Shown here one piece after another: positions 44,845 through 52,390 of a DNA stretch of 64,000 nt (within the stretch, counting starts at the first letter, position 1; each line of letters starts with the position of its first letter). The notes below the pieces were generated by a model. The model worked only from the letters and a program-made list of their open reading frames with translations, searched no databases and was not told the origin of the DNA. This stretch comes from Actinomycetota bacterium (GTDB lineage: Bacteria; Actinomycetota; Actinomycetes; Mycobacteriales; Mycobacteriaceae), in the NCBI GenBank assembly GCA_005787665.1, contig SYAB01000230.1, forward strand, positions 26,185 to 90,184. The letters run 5' to 3'. The position numbers and the translations under genes were made by a program.

Positions 44845-45828
44845 GTGAGCCATTCGTCGTTCCGGATCACCAGTCCGGGTTCGCTGATCGGGGCCATTCC
44901 CGCTGTTTTAGGGTTCGTGCCGGCAAAGTCCCTCGTCTTGGTGACAGTGGAGAAGGGCCGATTGGGTGCGGTGCTGCGCGCGGATCTGTCGGCTGATCTG
45001 ATCGACCACGCCGACCGGCTGGCCGGTGCCGCGGCTTCGGCGGGCGCCGAGAGTGTGATCATCGTGATCGTCGATGACGACGGGGCACTGTGCCCGATGT
45101 GCAAAGACGACCATGGGCGGCTGTGTGAAGCGATCGGTGGTGCGCTCGCGGGCCATGAGATCAGCGTGTCCGCCGCGCACGTGGTGGATGTGATCGGCGT
45201 CGGCGGCACCTGGCATCGCATCGACGGCGTTGCCGACAGCGGCCCGGTCGAGGATCCCCAGTCCTCGCCGCTGGCGGCCGCCGCGGTCCTCGAAGGCCGC
45301 CGACTCCACCGCCGCCGGGAGGATCTGCAGGACCTCATCGCGGTCACCGACCCGGCCCGAACGGCTGCGCTGGCCGATCTCATCGCCGCGGCCAACGGAA
45401 AGCGGGACACCGAACTGCGCGGCGACGCTAACGGCAGGCGGTGCCGTGACCTCACCGTCACACTCGCATCGGCCGCCGGCATCGCAGCCGGCACGGAACT
45501 CGACGACACCACGATCGCCGACCTGGCGTGTGCGATGACCGACGGTGCGGTGCGAGACATGCTCTACGCCCTGGTGGTCGGCGAGGAATCCGGTGCGCTC
45601 GAAAACCTGTGGGCCGAACTGTCTCGCACCCTGCCCGACCCGTGGCGGGCGGAGAGCTTGGCCCTGGCGGCTTTTTGGGCGTACGCCCGCGGGGATGGAC
45701 CGCTGGCCGGAATAGCACTGGAAGCTGCGCTGGCCGTGAACCCGGCCCACCGGATGGCCCGGCTCCTCGATGCCGCGTTGCAGGCTGGGATGCATCCGAC
45801 AAAAATCCGTGAACTGGCGGTTCGATAA
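44845..45828 (+). CDS. DUF4192 protein
   Basis: 327 residues from the GTG after AGGAGGAAAATCATC. It opens with the DUF4192 pattern (SLIGAIPAVLGFVPAKSLVL), a beta core with VIIVIVDDDG and DVIGVGGTWHRI, and a helical C-terminal half (LALAAFWAYARGDGPLAGIA) that is TPR-like. DUF4192 proteins are common in actinobacteria and their phages and plasmids; their function is unknown. It forms a unit of its own behind promoter copy 5. Confidence 0.8.
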   Translation: MSHSSFRITSPGSLIGAIPAVLGFVPAKSLVLVTVEKGRLGAVLRADLSADLIDHADRLAGAAASAGAESVIIVIVDDDGALCPMCKDDHGRLCEAIGGALAGHEISVSAAHVVDVIGVGGTWHRIDGVADSGPVEDPQSSPLAAAAVLEGRRLHRRREDLQDLIAVTDPARTAALADLIAAANGKRDTELRGDANGRRCRDLTVTLASAAGIAAGTELDDTTIADLACAMTDGAVRDMLYALVVGEESGALENLWAELSRTLPDPWRAESLALAAFWAYARGDGPLAGIALEAALAVNPAHRMARLLDAALQAGMHPTKIRELAVR

Positions 45829-45907
45829 AGACCGCCCGGTCTGGGAACAACCTCGACCAGCGCGGGCATCGGTACCTGTCGCCAAGCGGGTGCCGCTCAG
45901 CGGTTCT

Positions 45908-45994
45908 TGTCACCCCCCCCGCCTACACTGAAAAGAGCATCACCCCAAGGGCCGGGTCTGAGGATTCGGCCGACGAGAGCAGCAGGAGTTCAAC
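45908..45994 (+). promoter_or_regulatory. Element promoter with structured leader (copy 6)
   Basis: TGTCA (45908-45912), 11 bases including an 8-C run, TACACT (45924-45929). Leader: ACCCCAAGGGCC, hairpin with 9-base stem (two G-U pairs) and loop TGAG (45950-45971), GACGAGA, GCAGGAG ribosome site. Confidence 0.75.
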
Positions 45995-46201
45995 ATGGCA
46001 CACCGCCGCCACACCACCACTCCGGTGGATCACGCCGCCCAGGAGGCGGAGAAGGCCCGCCGCCGCTTCCGCACGGAGAACGGGCGTTCCCCGGCGCAGC
46101 TGACCACCCGGTCGTTGGATGCCTATCGGGCGGATAAATACCCCGGTCAGCGCGAGCGCCGCAAGCAGCGTCAGCAGCTGCGCGGTGAGGTCAACGCATG
46201 A
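45995..46201 (+). CDS. Small basic protein
   Basis: 68 residues, strongly basic (AEKARRRFRTENGRSP, RERRKQRQQLR). Probably nucleic-acid-binding or intrinsically disordered. Its stop overlaps the ATG of the phosphatase gene. Behind promoter copy 6. Confidence 0.55.
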   Translation: MAHRRHTTTPVDHAAQEAEKARRRFRTENGRSPAQLTTRSLDAYRADKYPGQRERRKQRQQLRGEVNA

Positions 46202-46686
46202 CCGCCGGCACCGCGATTCCAGAGAGGGAAGCAGGCCGTGCGGTGAAACCGCCAGCGGTCATTTGCGACGTCGACGGCACAATGTGCGACGTGTCTGCCG
46301 TGCGGCATTTTGTGGCGCGGCCGCGGCGCGACTTCGACGCCTTTCACACCGCCTCGGCCGAATGCCCGCCGATCACCGAGACGATCACCTGGATCGAGGA
46401 GATGGCCGACGCCGGCCACCGCATTCTCGTGGTGACCGCCCGCATGGAGAAGTGGCGTGAGCTCACCGCGACGTGGGTCGCGCGGAACGTAACGCGGCCC
46501 ATCGCCGAGCTGGCGATGCGCGCGGATGGAGACTTCCGACCCGACTACGAAGTGAAACGGGAGATCCACGCCGCGCTGTCGCGCCGCTATGACATCCGCC
46601 ATGCCGTAGACGACAATCCACACGTCGTCAGGTTATGGACCGAGATCGGGATACCGGTCAGGGTCGTCCCCGGCTGGGAGGACTGA
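46198..46686 (+). CDS. HAD phosphatase like the polynucleotide kinase 3'-phosphatase domain
   Basis: 162 residues. HAD motif I DVDGTMCDVSAVRHFV, then FDAFHTASAECPPI, motif II VVTARME, and VDDNPHVVRLW as motif III/IV. The DGT-x(4)-RH-(V) and D-x-F-x-x-F-H pattern with a Cys before PP resembles the phosphatase domain of T4 polynucleotide kinase (PseT), without the kinase domain. Such enzymes remove 3' phosphates or 2',3'-cyclic phosphates in RNA or DNA end repair. The ATG overlaps the previous stop. Confidence 0.7.
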   Translation: MTAGTAIPEREAGRAVKPPAVICDVDGTMCDVSAVRHFVARPRRDFDAFHTASAECPPITETITWIEEMADAGHRILVVTARMEKWRELTATWVARNVTRPIAELAMRADGDFRPDYEVKREIHAALSRRYDIRHAVDDNPHVVRLWTEIGIPVRVVPGWED

Positions 46687-46693
46687 TTCCGGC

Positions 46694-47056
46694 ATGAGCA
46701 TGGCGATACCTGTTCCCGCACTGAAGATCACCGCAACGGACATCCTGATCCGTACCGCCGTCGCCGCCGACGACCTTGCCACCGCAATCGGGTGCGCCAC
46801 CGTGGCGCGCGCCCAGTTGACCCACGGCGTCACGCTGTGGTTCGACGCCGTGCACACCGATCCCACCCGCCGGCCGAATCGGGCAGCGGTGTGTCTACTG
46901 CTTAACTGCAGCGACCTCGAGGAGGACACGGTCCCGATCCCGGCTGGCGATGTGGTGTTGACGGGCACCGATCCGGACACCGGGGGGCCAGCGGAGTTGA
47001 CCCCCGCGCAGTACATAGCGCTGGCCATGGCACTGGTCGACTCCGCGGCGGCGTGA
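46694..47056 (+). CDS. Hypothetical protein
   Basis: 120 residues (ATG at 46694 or 46700). Alpha/beta, with AVAADDLATAIGCATVARAQ, a beta pair TLWFDAVHTDP, and a final helix (PAQYIALAMALVDSAAA). It follows the phosphatase by 7 bases in the same operon. No family recognised. Confidence 0.5.
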   Translation: MSMAIPVPALKITATDILIRTAVAADDLATAIGCATVARAQLTHGVTLWFDAVHTDPTRRPNRAAVCLLLNCSDLEEDTVPIPAGDVVLTGTDPDTGGPAELTPAQYIALAMALVDSAAA

Positions 47057-47075
47057 CTGCCGCACCGGCCGAACT

Positions 47076-47168
47076 TGTCGGTGCTCCCTTATAGGCTGTA
47101 ACTAGCACTACAACCAAGGGCCCGGAGTGCTGCTCCGCGCCGACGAGACAACCGAATCGGAGCTAAAA
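47076..47168 (+). promoter_or_regulatory. Element promoter with structured leader (copy 7)
   Basis: TGTCG (47076-47080), 11 bases, TAGGCT (47092-47097). Leader: ACAACCAAGGGCC, hairpin CGGAG/CTCCG with loop TGCTG (47123-47137), GCCGACGAGA, then CGGAGCTAAAA before the GTG. Confidence 0.75.
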
Positions 47169-47447
47169 GTGGACACTTTTCTCGCCCGCGATGACTACGG
47201 CGATCAGTTGCACTTCAGCGTCTTTCATGACGACAGGGCCTTGACGTCCCAGGTTGGTGTGAGCTTCCTGGGGCCGCGCGGCGCGCTGAAAGGCTTCATG
47301 GCGTTGACGCTCGAGCAGGCCACCGCCCTCGCGGCATTCCTGGATAACCACATCAACGGCCGTGCGCCAAGCAGCGGTTCTTGCTATGACGTTGACGGGC
47401 AGTTGACGGTCACCGACCTCCCCGCCGGAACGCAGGTGACGGTATGA
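47169..47447 (+). CDS. Hypothetical protein
   Basis: 92 residues from the GTG at 47169 (VDTFLARDDYGDQLHF). Mostly beta with one helix (TLEQATALAAFLDNHI). Its stop overlaps the DUF4262 start (ATGA). First gene behind promoter copy 7. No family recognised. Confidence 0.5.
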   Translation: MDTFLARDDYGDQLHFSVFHDDRALTSQVGVSFLGPRGALKGFMALTLEQATALAAFLDNHINGRAPSSGSCYDVDGQLTVTDLPAGTQVTV

Positions 47448-47878
47448 GCGGTGCCAGTGTGCAGAAGTTGATCGGGGAGCACGGTTGGGCGGTCATCGGG
47501 GTGTTCCCGACGGCGCAGGACGACGGGGTGCCGTTCGCGTACACGGTCGGTCTCACCGACAAGGGGCTGCCCGAGTTGGCGATCTACGGTTTGGATCCGG
47601 TGACCGGCGGCGCGATCCTCAACGGGGTGGCGCAGCGCATGATCGACACCGGTGAGTTTCGTGGTGGGGAACGCCTCGAGGGTGAGTTGGCCGGGGGACT
47701 GCCGTTGGCGGTCATCGACATGGCCGATACCAGAGACCTCACCACGGTGCGGCGCGTCTACGGCGCGGTGTTGGCGGCGCGGCAGATTGTGTGGCCCGAC
47801 CCGCACGGCCGGATGCCGTGGGAGGGCTGGAACGTTCCGGATGCGGCCCAGCCGATCGCGGCCGGGAGAACGGCCTAA
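47444..47878 (+). CDS. DUF4262 protein
   Basis: 144 residues. Typical DUF4262 start (GEHGWAVIGVFP, DGVPFAYTVGLTDKGLPEL), then a helix and the closing WPDPHGRMPWEGW. DUF4262 proteins are small soluble actinobacterial proteins of unknown function, often on mobile elements. Overlaps the gene before it and is followed 10 bases later by the RecB-like nuclease, so the three form an operon. Confidence 0.8.
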   Translation: MSGASVQKLIGEHGWAVIGVFPTAQDDGVPFAYTVGLTDKGLPELAIYGLDPVTGGAILNGVAQRMIDTGEFRGGERLEGELAGGLPLAVIDMADTRDLTTVRRVYGAVLAARQIVWPDPHGRMPWEGWNVPDAAQPIAAGRTA

Positions 47879-47888
47879 GAGGAACGCC

Positions 47889-49577
47889 ATGGATGTGTCG
47901 GAGGGTGCGATCCTGCTGGGTGGCTACGCCGCCAAGCAGTGCCCGGTGCGGACCCAGTTGGATTTCGGGCCCACGCCGGCCGTCTGGGTGCCCGCCCCGG
48001 AGGATCAGGCCCGCCTCGATGCCGGGATCGCTTTCGAGGCGGAGGTGTTCGCCGAACTGCGGGCCCGCCATCCCGGTGCGGTTCTGGTCGATCCCGACGC
48101 CCGCCGCCAGGAGGCGATTTGCGCGACGGTCGCGGCGATGGATGCGGGGGCCCCAATGATTTTGGGTGGGTGGCTGCCCGACGACGTCGGTGGTGCACGC
48201 AAGGGACGGCCCGACATTCTTGTCGGCGTCTCCGGCGGCTACCTGCCGGCCGATGTGAAGCATCACCGCACCCTGGAATCCAAGGCCAAAAAGTCCGCGT
48301 GCATCGCCACCCTGGATGACCCCGCAGCATGGCAGCAGGTGGGCGGGTGGAGCGCCGCGACTGGATACCGGGTCTCTGATGGCCTGCAGTTGGCGCACTA
48401 CGCGGCGATGCTGCGGGCCTGTGGCCGCCACCCCGGTCCGCATCTTCAGTGGGGTGCAGTGCTGGGCACCAGCCGCATCGCTACCGGGGCCGAACTGGGG
48501 TGGGTGTTCACTTGGCATGACCTCACTGAGCCGCTGGGGTTCACCTTCTCCCGTAGCCGCGGCAAGGCACGGCGGTCGCTGATGGAACGCTATGACCACG
48601 AGCACGGCTTCCGGGTGAAGGTGGCCGCCGCCGCCCGCCAGGCCGCCGCCGGGCCAGGCCGCCGGCTGCTCGTGGAACCGGTAGGCCAGCCCGAGTGCCG
48701 AACGTGCCCCTATCAGCAGACCTGCGTTGACCAGATGGGCCCCGACGAACCCTCCGTCGCGTTGACGGTCGGCGGTCTCGACGTCCGCGAATGGGTGGCG
48801 TTGCGCCGCCTGGGTGTCACCACCATCGCCGAGCTGGCCGATCTCGACCTCACTGACGCGGCCGTCTTCGACACCTACCATCGCGAGGTCTCCCACCGCG
48901 GCCGCGATCATGTCCGATCCCGGCTCGCCGGGGCGATCACCCGCGCAGGGATGATCCGCGACGGCATCCCCCTGCTTCGCACCGCCACCACCCCGATCCC
49001 GGCCGGTGACCTCGAAATCGACTGCGACATCGAATGGAGCGCCGACGGGCTGGTCTACCTGTGGGGTGCCCGGGTTCGACTCGCCGGCAACGAAACGACC
49101 GCAACGTTCGTGCCGTTTGTTGACTGGGCAGTGCACGACGCTGCCGGTGAACGCCTCCTCGCGGAGCGTTTCGCCCACTGGGTGCGCGGGCTGCGTGACA
49201 CTGCCGCGCTTGCCGGGCGCAGCGTGCGCGTGTATCACTGGTCGCCGGCGGAATCCTCCCGCCTGCGCCGCATCCTTGGTGCCGCCGCCGACGATCTTCT
49301 CGATCCGGATACCGGGGTGTTCTGCGATCTGGAGCAGGTGTTCAACACCAACTTCTTGTCGGTGCACGGCAGCAGCATCAAAGTCGTCGCCCCGATTTTC
49401 GGTTTCACCTGGCGCGCCCAGGACGCTGGCGGTGCGCTGTCGCAGACCTATCTGGAGGCGGTGCGGGCCGGGCAGGATCAGGCATCGCAGGCCCGCCGAT
49501 GGCTGCTGGAGTACAACGCCGATGACACCGCCGCCCTGGCCTCGATCCGCGACGGCATGACCAATTTCTGTCGGTAG
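47889..49577 (+). CDS. TM0106-type RecB-like nuclease with C-terminal RNase-H-fold domain
   Basis: 562 residues from the ATG at 47889 (AAGAGGAACGCC ahead). The N-terminal half is a RecB/Cas4-like nuclease: GRPDILVGVSGGYLPADVKHH holds the catalytic D...D-x-K pattern, and a CRTCPYQQTC cluster may bind an Fe-S centre. The C-terminal half has LEIDCDIEW and YNADDTAALASIRDG, matching the RNase-H-like exonuclease end of TM0106-family proteins. It probably processes DNA ends. Its stop lies inside promoter copy 8. Confidence 0.78.
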   Translation: MDVSEGAILLGGYAAKQCPVRTQLDFGPTPAVWVPAPEDQARLDAGIAFEAEVFAELRARHPGAVLVDPDARRQEAICATVAAMDAGAPMILGGWLPDDVGGARKGRPDILVGVSGGYLPADVKHHRTLESKAKKSACIATLDDPAAWQQVGGWSAATGYRVSDGLQLAHYAAMLRACGRHPGPHLQWGAVLGTSRIATGAELGWVFTWHDLTEPLGFTFSRSRGKARRSLMERYDHEHGFRVKVAAAARQAAAGPGRRLLVEPVGQPECRTCPYQQTCVDQMGPDEPSVALTVGGLDVREWVALRRLGVTTIAELADLDLTDAAVFDTYHREVSHRGRDHVRSRLAGAITRAGMIRDGIPLLRTATTPIPAGDLEIDCDIEWSADGLVYLWGARVRLAGNETTATFVPFVDWAVHDAAGERLLAERFAHWVRGLRDTAALAGRSVRVYHWSPAESSRLRRILGAAADDLLDPDTGVFCDLEQVFNTNFLSVHGSSIKVVAPIFGFTWRAQDAGGALSQTYLEAVRAGQDQASQARRWLLEYNADDTAALASIRDGMTNFCR

Positions 49578-49671
49578 GTGACGTTAGACTGAAAGCGCAG
49601 TCGGACAACACGTTCCGACGCAACCAAAGGGCCGGGTGTGCTGCATCCGGGCGACGAGTAAGGAACACGGA
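49569..49671 (+). promoter_or_regulatory. Element promoter with structured leader (copy 8)
   Basis: TGTCG (49569-49573) overlaps the end of the nuclease gene; 11 bases; TAGACT (49585-49590). Hairpin 1 GTCGGA/TCCGAC (49600-49619), CAACCAAAGGGCC box, hairpin 2 with 7-base stem and loop TGCTG (49632-49650), GCGACGAG, AAGGAACACGG. Confidence 0.8.
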
Positions 49672-49905
49672 ATGGCCTACTACATCGAATGCCTGGAAGG
49701 GCCGGACGGCTGCCACGGTGAGGTCGCCGAATACCCCGCACTGAGTGGCAGCGGGATGCTGTTCGCCCGGTGTGAATCGCACCGCGACTCCTACGTTGCG
49801 CGGGTTCAGCCGCGCATCGACGACATCAATCGGCGTTACCCCCGAACCGCTCCGCGTGACTTTGATCCGGCGTTCGCCGGTGAGCGTTGGAACGATGAGG
49901 ACTGA
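49672..49905 (+). CDS. Small Cys/His protein
   Basis: 77 residues (MAYYIECLEGPDGCHGEV). Cys and His at ECLEGPDGCH and ARCESHRDSY could bind one metal ion. It is first of a run of closely spaced small genes behind promoter copy 8. No family recognised. Confidence 0.55.
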   Translation: MAYYIECLEGPDGCHGEVAEYPALSGSGMLFARCESHRDSYVARVQPRIDDINRRYPRTAPRDFDPAFAGERWNDED

Positions 49906-49909
49906 GGCT

Positions 49910-50305
49910 ATGGCACGGCAGTTGACGGCCCGGGAGTCCGCTGTGACGGTGACGGTGTACCTCACCGACGCCCGCGCCTCGGGGGGATTCGACCCAGCCA
50001 CCGCAGCGTTGCGTCTGGCGGTGACGTTCGAGTTGGATGCGCGCGTCACCGGTGATCCCCGGGAAAACGTCTACTTGATCTTGAGGGCTGTGTTCGAACA
50101 GCTCAACATTGGCGGCGATCTCATTGCGGCCTCGGACTACACCGAGCGGTACCGCGCGGGCGGTAACCGCTCGTTGTCAGTGGGGGATGTGGTGGTGGTG
50201 GGAGAGTCCGCCTTCGCGGTCGGCCGGTGGGGCTTTGACCCGATCTCCTGCGCGGCCCTGTCCACCGCACTAGCCGCTTCCACAACGCTTTCCGCAACAA
50301 CCTGA
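49910..50305 (+). CDS. Hypothetical protein
   Basis: 131 residues from the ATG 5 bases after the previous stop. Beta strands TVTVYLTDAR and RLAVTFELDAR, a helix NVYLILRAVFEQLNI and a final Ala/Thr-rich tail. Small alpha/beta fold, soluble. No family recognised. Confidence 0.5.
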   Translation: MARQLTARESAVTVTVYLTDARASGGFDPATAALRLAVTFELDARVTGDPRENVYLILRAVFEQLNIGGDLIAASDYTERYRAGGNRSLSVGDVVVVGESAFAVGRWGFDPISCAALSTALAASTTLSATT

Positions 50306-50319
50306 AAGGACCAACAGAC

Positions 50320-50727
50320 ATGGGTTACTACGCCGATACCGTCGACACGGATTTTGTTGTGCCGGCTGCCAACATCGCCGCGGCGCTGGCCGCGGTCACT
50401 GAAAAATCCCGCACCGATTCCGCCTACACCGACAATTGGGGCGATCAGCACTGCGATCCGGCGGACAAGCTCGTCGCCGCGGTCAGAGACCTCACCTGCT
50501 TTGAATGTGAGGTGACCGACGACGGCGACTTCGTGCTCTCGTACCACCACGACAAGTGGCTCAGTGCGACCGAAACTGTGCTCGCCGCGCTGGCACCGTT
50601 CGCCACCGAAGGCGGGTATGTACGGCTCAGCGGTGAGGACAACTGCCTGTTCGGGTACCGGGTCGTCGGCGGGAATCTGCGCGAGGAGTCCGGTGTCACC
50701 GAGTGGCGTCTGGACAGCGAATCGTGA
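50320..50727 (+). CDS. Hypothetical acidic protein
   Basis: 135 residues, ATG preceded by GAAAGGA. Acidic alpha/beta protein with YTDNWGDQHCDPADK and LSYHHDKWLSATETVL; its beta-rich end (YVRLSGEDNCLFGYRVV) resembles small anti-restriction or phage accessory proteins in composition only. The stop overlaps a possible tiny ORF. No family recognised. Confidence 0.55.
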   Translation: MGYYADTVDTDFVVPAANIAAALAAVTEKSRTDSAYTDNWGDQHCDPADKLVAAVRDLTCFECEVTDDGDFVLSYHHDKWLSATETVLAALAPFATEGGYVRLSGEDNCLFGYRVVGGNLREESGVTEWRLDSES

Positions 50728-50795
50728 ACATCACCGGCATCGCCGACATCGGGGCCACTGGGACTCGCTGCCGGCCCTACGCGGCGGCGGCGTGA
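50724..50795 (+). CDS. Possible 23-residue coupling ORF
   Basis: A GTG overlapping the previous stop (GTGA) opens a 23-codon frame that ends in TGATG, overlapping the next start. It bridges the gap and may exist only to couple translation. Evidence is the double overlap. Confidence 0.25.
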   Translation: MNITGIADIGATGTRCRPYAAAA

Positions 50796-51259
50796 TGACG
50801 ACCGCCTGCCGAGTGTGTCGAACGGTTTACCGTCCCGCGGCAGTCGGGGTTGCCGGGGTATGTGACCGCTGCGCTGAGAGCGCGGTTCGCAGGATCGAGG
50901 CGCTGTGCGGCCAGGCGGGCGTCGTCCTGCCGGAGAAATGGTTTCATGTCTCCCCCCACCGGCTGGGCCCAGGAACCGTGCTCACCGCCGGTGCTGCCCG
51001 CAATCCCGCCAATGATTGCTTCTACGGAAGCGGGTTTGGCGGCGACAGCGGCGTGCTGCGGGACATGGGTGTTCGGCGCGATGAGGTGGTGTGGCTCAGC
51101 CCTACCCGGGATGACGCCGCGTTCTGGGCGGTGGTGCTCAATGCTCGCCATTGCTACGAAGTGCAGCCTATCGAGGAGCCGCAGCCCTGGAACGGCACCG
51201 GAACCGATGGTTGGGTTGTTCGGAAAGCAATCGTGGTGTGCACAGTGGAGGATGTGTGA
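50795..51259 (+). CDS. Zinc-ribbon protein with possible ADP-ribosyltransferase-like domain
   Basis: 154 residues from the ATG at 50795. N-terminal zinc ribbon with CRVCRTVY and CDRC. The rest begins WFHVSPHRLGPGTVL, resembling the H-[GV]-[TS] strand and G-x-x-L turn that open ADP-ribosyltransferase folds such as rifampin ADP-ribosyltransferase, then VVWLSPTRDDAAFWA and CYEVQPIEE, which could hold the later strands. The catalytic set cannot be confirmed by eye. The end overlaps the next gene (GTGA). Confidence 0.45.
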   Translation: MTTACRVCRTVYRPAAVGVAGVCDRCAESAVRRIEALCGQAGVVLPEKWFHVSPHRLGPGTVLTAGAARNPANDCFYGSGFGGDSGVLRDMGVRRDEVVWLSPTRDDAAFWAVVLNARHCYEVQPIEEPQPWNGTGTDGWVVRKAIVVCTVEDV

Positions 51260-51465
51260 GGAAAGGAACAGTGCTGTTGCGGTGCCCGGACTGCCGCCGC
51301 CGCGGCGTCTACCTGAAATTCGGTAGCGACGACGCCTATGTGTGCCGCTACGAATACCGGGGCTGCACGTTCTACGCCTACACCGGCGGGTACATGGACA
51401 TGGATGTCGCCGGCCGGCGCCGCCTCGCCGACGCTAACCCCGGACGCGGTGATGTGTTCCGCTGA
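51256..51465 (+). CDS. Small zinc-ribbon protein
   Basis: 69 residues from the GTG overlapping the previous stop; a GTG at 51271 with GGAAAGG ahead is also possible. Two Cys pairs (CPDC, then C-x(6)-C in YVCRYEYRGCTF) form a likely zinc ribbon. The C-terminus is polar. Last gene before promoter copy 9. Confidence 0.55.
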   Translation: MRKGTVLLRCPDCRRRGVYLKFGSDDAYVCRYEYRGCTFYAYTGGYMDMDVAGRRRLADANPGRGDVFR

Positions 51466-51471
51466 TGGGTG

Positions 51472-51573
51472 TGTCACACCGATCGGATAAACTGAAAACG
51501 GTAGCGGGGCAACGTGTCCGGCTACCAAAAGGGACCGATGTGTTGCATCGGGCCGATGATACGAGGAGGCATC
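51472..51573 (+). promoter_or_regulatory. Element promoter with structured leader (copy 9)
   Basis: TGTCA (51472-51476), 11 bases, TAAACT (51488-51493). Hairpin 1 GGTAGC/GCTACC (51500-51526), ACCAAAAGGGACC box overlapping it, hairpin 2 CCGATG/CATCGG with loop TGTTG (51535-51551), GCCGATGA, CGAGGAGGCATC before the GTG. Confidence 0.8.
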
Positions 51574-51984
51574 GTGGCAACTTATTACGGGCAGGGCAGG
51601 ACCAACACATTCGCCGTGCGTGATGTGGATGCGGTGAAAGCCGCCCTCGCCGACTACGAGATCGAAGTTATCGAGCGCGGCGACAGTCAGGTGACGCTGC
51701 TCGCCAACAGCGAGGACGGCGACTTCTCGGTGTGGACCTTCGATGACGAAGGGGACACCGAGGACTCAGTGTTCATCCCGGACATGATTGCGGATCATCT
51801 GCAGGACGGCCAGATCGCGGTGTTTGTCCACTCCGGCTGGGAGAAGATGCGGTATATGTCCGCGTGGGGTCTGGCGGTGCACTCCGACGGCCGCCAGATT
51901 CGCATCAGCGTCGACGACATCTACGCGATCGCGGCGAAAGTTTTTGACGTGGATCCCCGGCTCATCAGCATCGCCGCCTACTGA
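51574..51984 (+). CDS. Hypothetical protein
   Basis: 136 residues from the GTG after AGGAGGCATC. It is beta-rich and acidic (VIERGDSQVTLLANSEDGDF, VWTFDDEGDTEDSVF) with a C-terminal helical turn (DDIYAIAAKVFDVDPRL). Sole gene between promoter copy 9 and a hairpin, so probably monocistronic. No family recognised. Confidence 0.55.
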   Translation: MATYYGQGRTNTFAVRDVDAVKAALADYEIEVIERGDSQVTLLANSEDGDFSVWTFDDEGDTEDSVFIPDMIADHLQDGQIAVFVHSGWEKMRYMSAWGLAVHSDGRQIRISVDDIYAIAAKVFDVDPRLISIAAY

Positions 51985-51993
51985 ATCTCGCCG

Positions 51994-52007
51994 CCCCCAT
52001 TTGGGGG
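51994..52007 (+). terminator. CCCCC/GGGGG hairpin
   Basis: A 5-base GC stem with ATTT loop lies 10 bases after the stop of the 51.6 kb gene and directly before a GTCCTCTTGA promoter element. Confidence 0.5.
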
Positions 52008-52009
52008 AA

Positions 52010-52044
52010 GTCCTCTTGAAAACAGCGAAGCCGATTCCTGACCA
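52010..52044 (+). promoter_or_regulatory. GTCCTCTTGA-type promoter before a tagged gene
   Basis: GTCCTCTTGA (52010-52019) provides a -35-like TTGAAA; 17 bases downstream is a weak TGACCA. The same 10-mer precedes the tagged genes at 58.4 and 58.6 kb, in matching orientation to each gene. Confidence 0.5.
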
Positions 52045-52093
52045 TGAAGTCGGGCCGCGGGCCGCGGTTCGGATCGGAAAGGGGACTGGTCGG

Positions 52094-52390
52094 GTGTGTG
52101 TGTCGGGATCTGAGCCCGGAGGGCCACGGAGATGCTCCGGGGACACCCGCGCGGGATACCACCGTGCTGCCCGTGAGGTGGACCGGCTGGAGGGCCGCGC
52201 CGCGCAGTTACGGGAGCAGTCCCTGCCGCCGGCGGGCCAAACGGATCCGGTAAGCGCTGTGCTGTGTCGGAGCTGTTGGCAAGCCGCCATCATGCATGAG
52301 CGGCGAACCGGCGTCTCACGGTTGGTTGGCTATCGCCGGCGGCACCCAGGCGGTGCCGAGGCTCAGTGCGGCGGGAAAACGTGGTGGTGA
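52094..52390 (+). CDS. Small protein with N-terminal EPGGPRRC tag
   Basis: 98 residues from the GTG at 52094, chosen because AAAGGGG lies 9 bases ahead and it aligns the tag with the other copies (VCVSGSEPGGPRRCSGDTRA). After the tag comes a helix (AAREVDRLEGRAAQLREQ), then a C-terminal CRSCWQA pair and basic end, perhaps a zinc site. Shares a GTCCTCTTGA element with the other tagged genes. Stop overlaps the DUF3560 start. Function unknown. Confidence 0.55.
   Translation: MCVSGSEPGGPRRCSGDTRAGYHRAAREVDRLEGRAAQLREQSLPPAGQTDPVSAVLCRSCWQAAIMHERRTGVSRLVGYRRRHPGGAEAQCGGKTWW

Noticed and set aside
47739..49367. 542-codon minus-strand open frame
   Set aside because: Lies opposite the RecB-like nuclease, whose motifs are clear; shadow.
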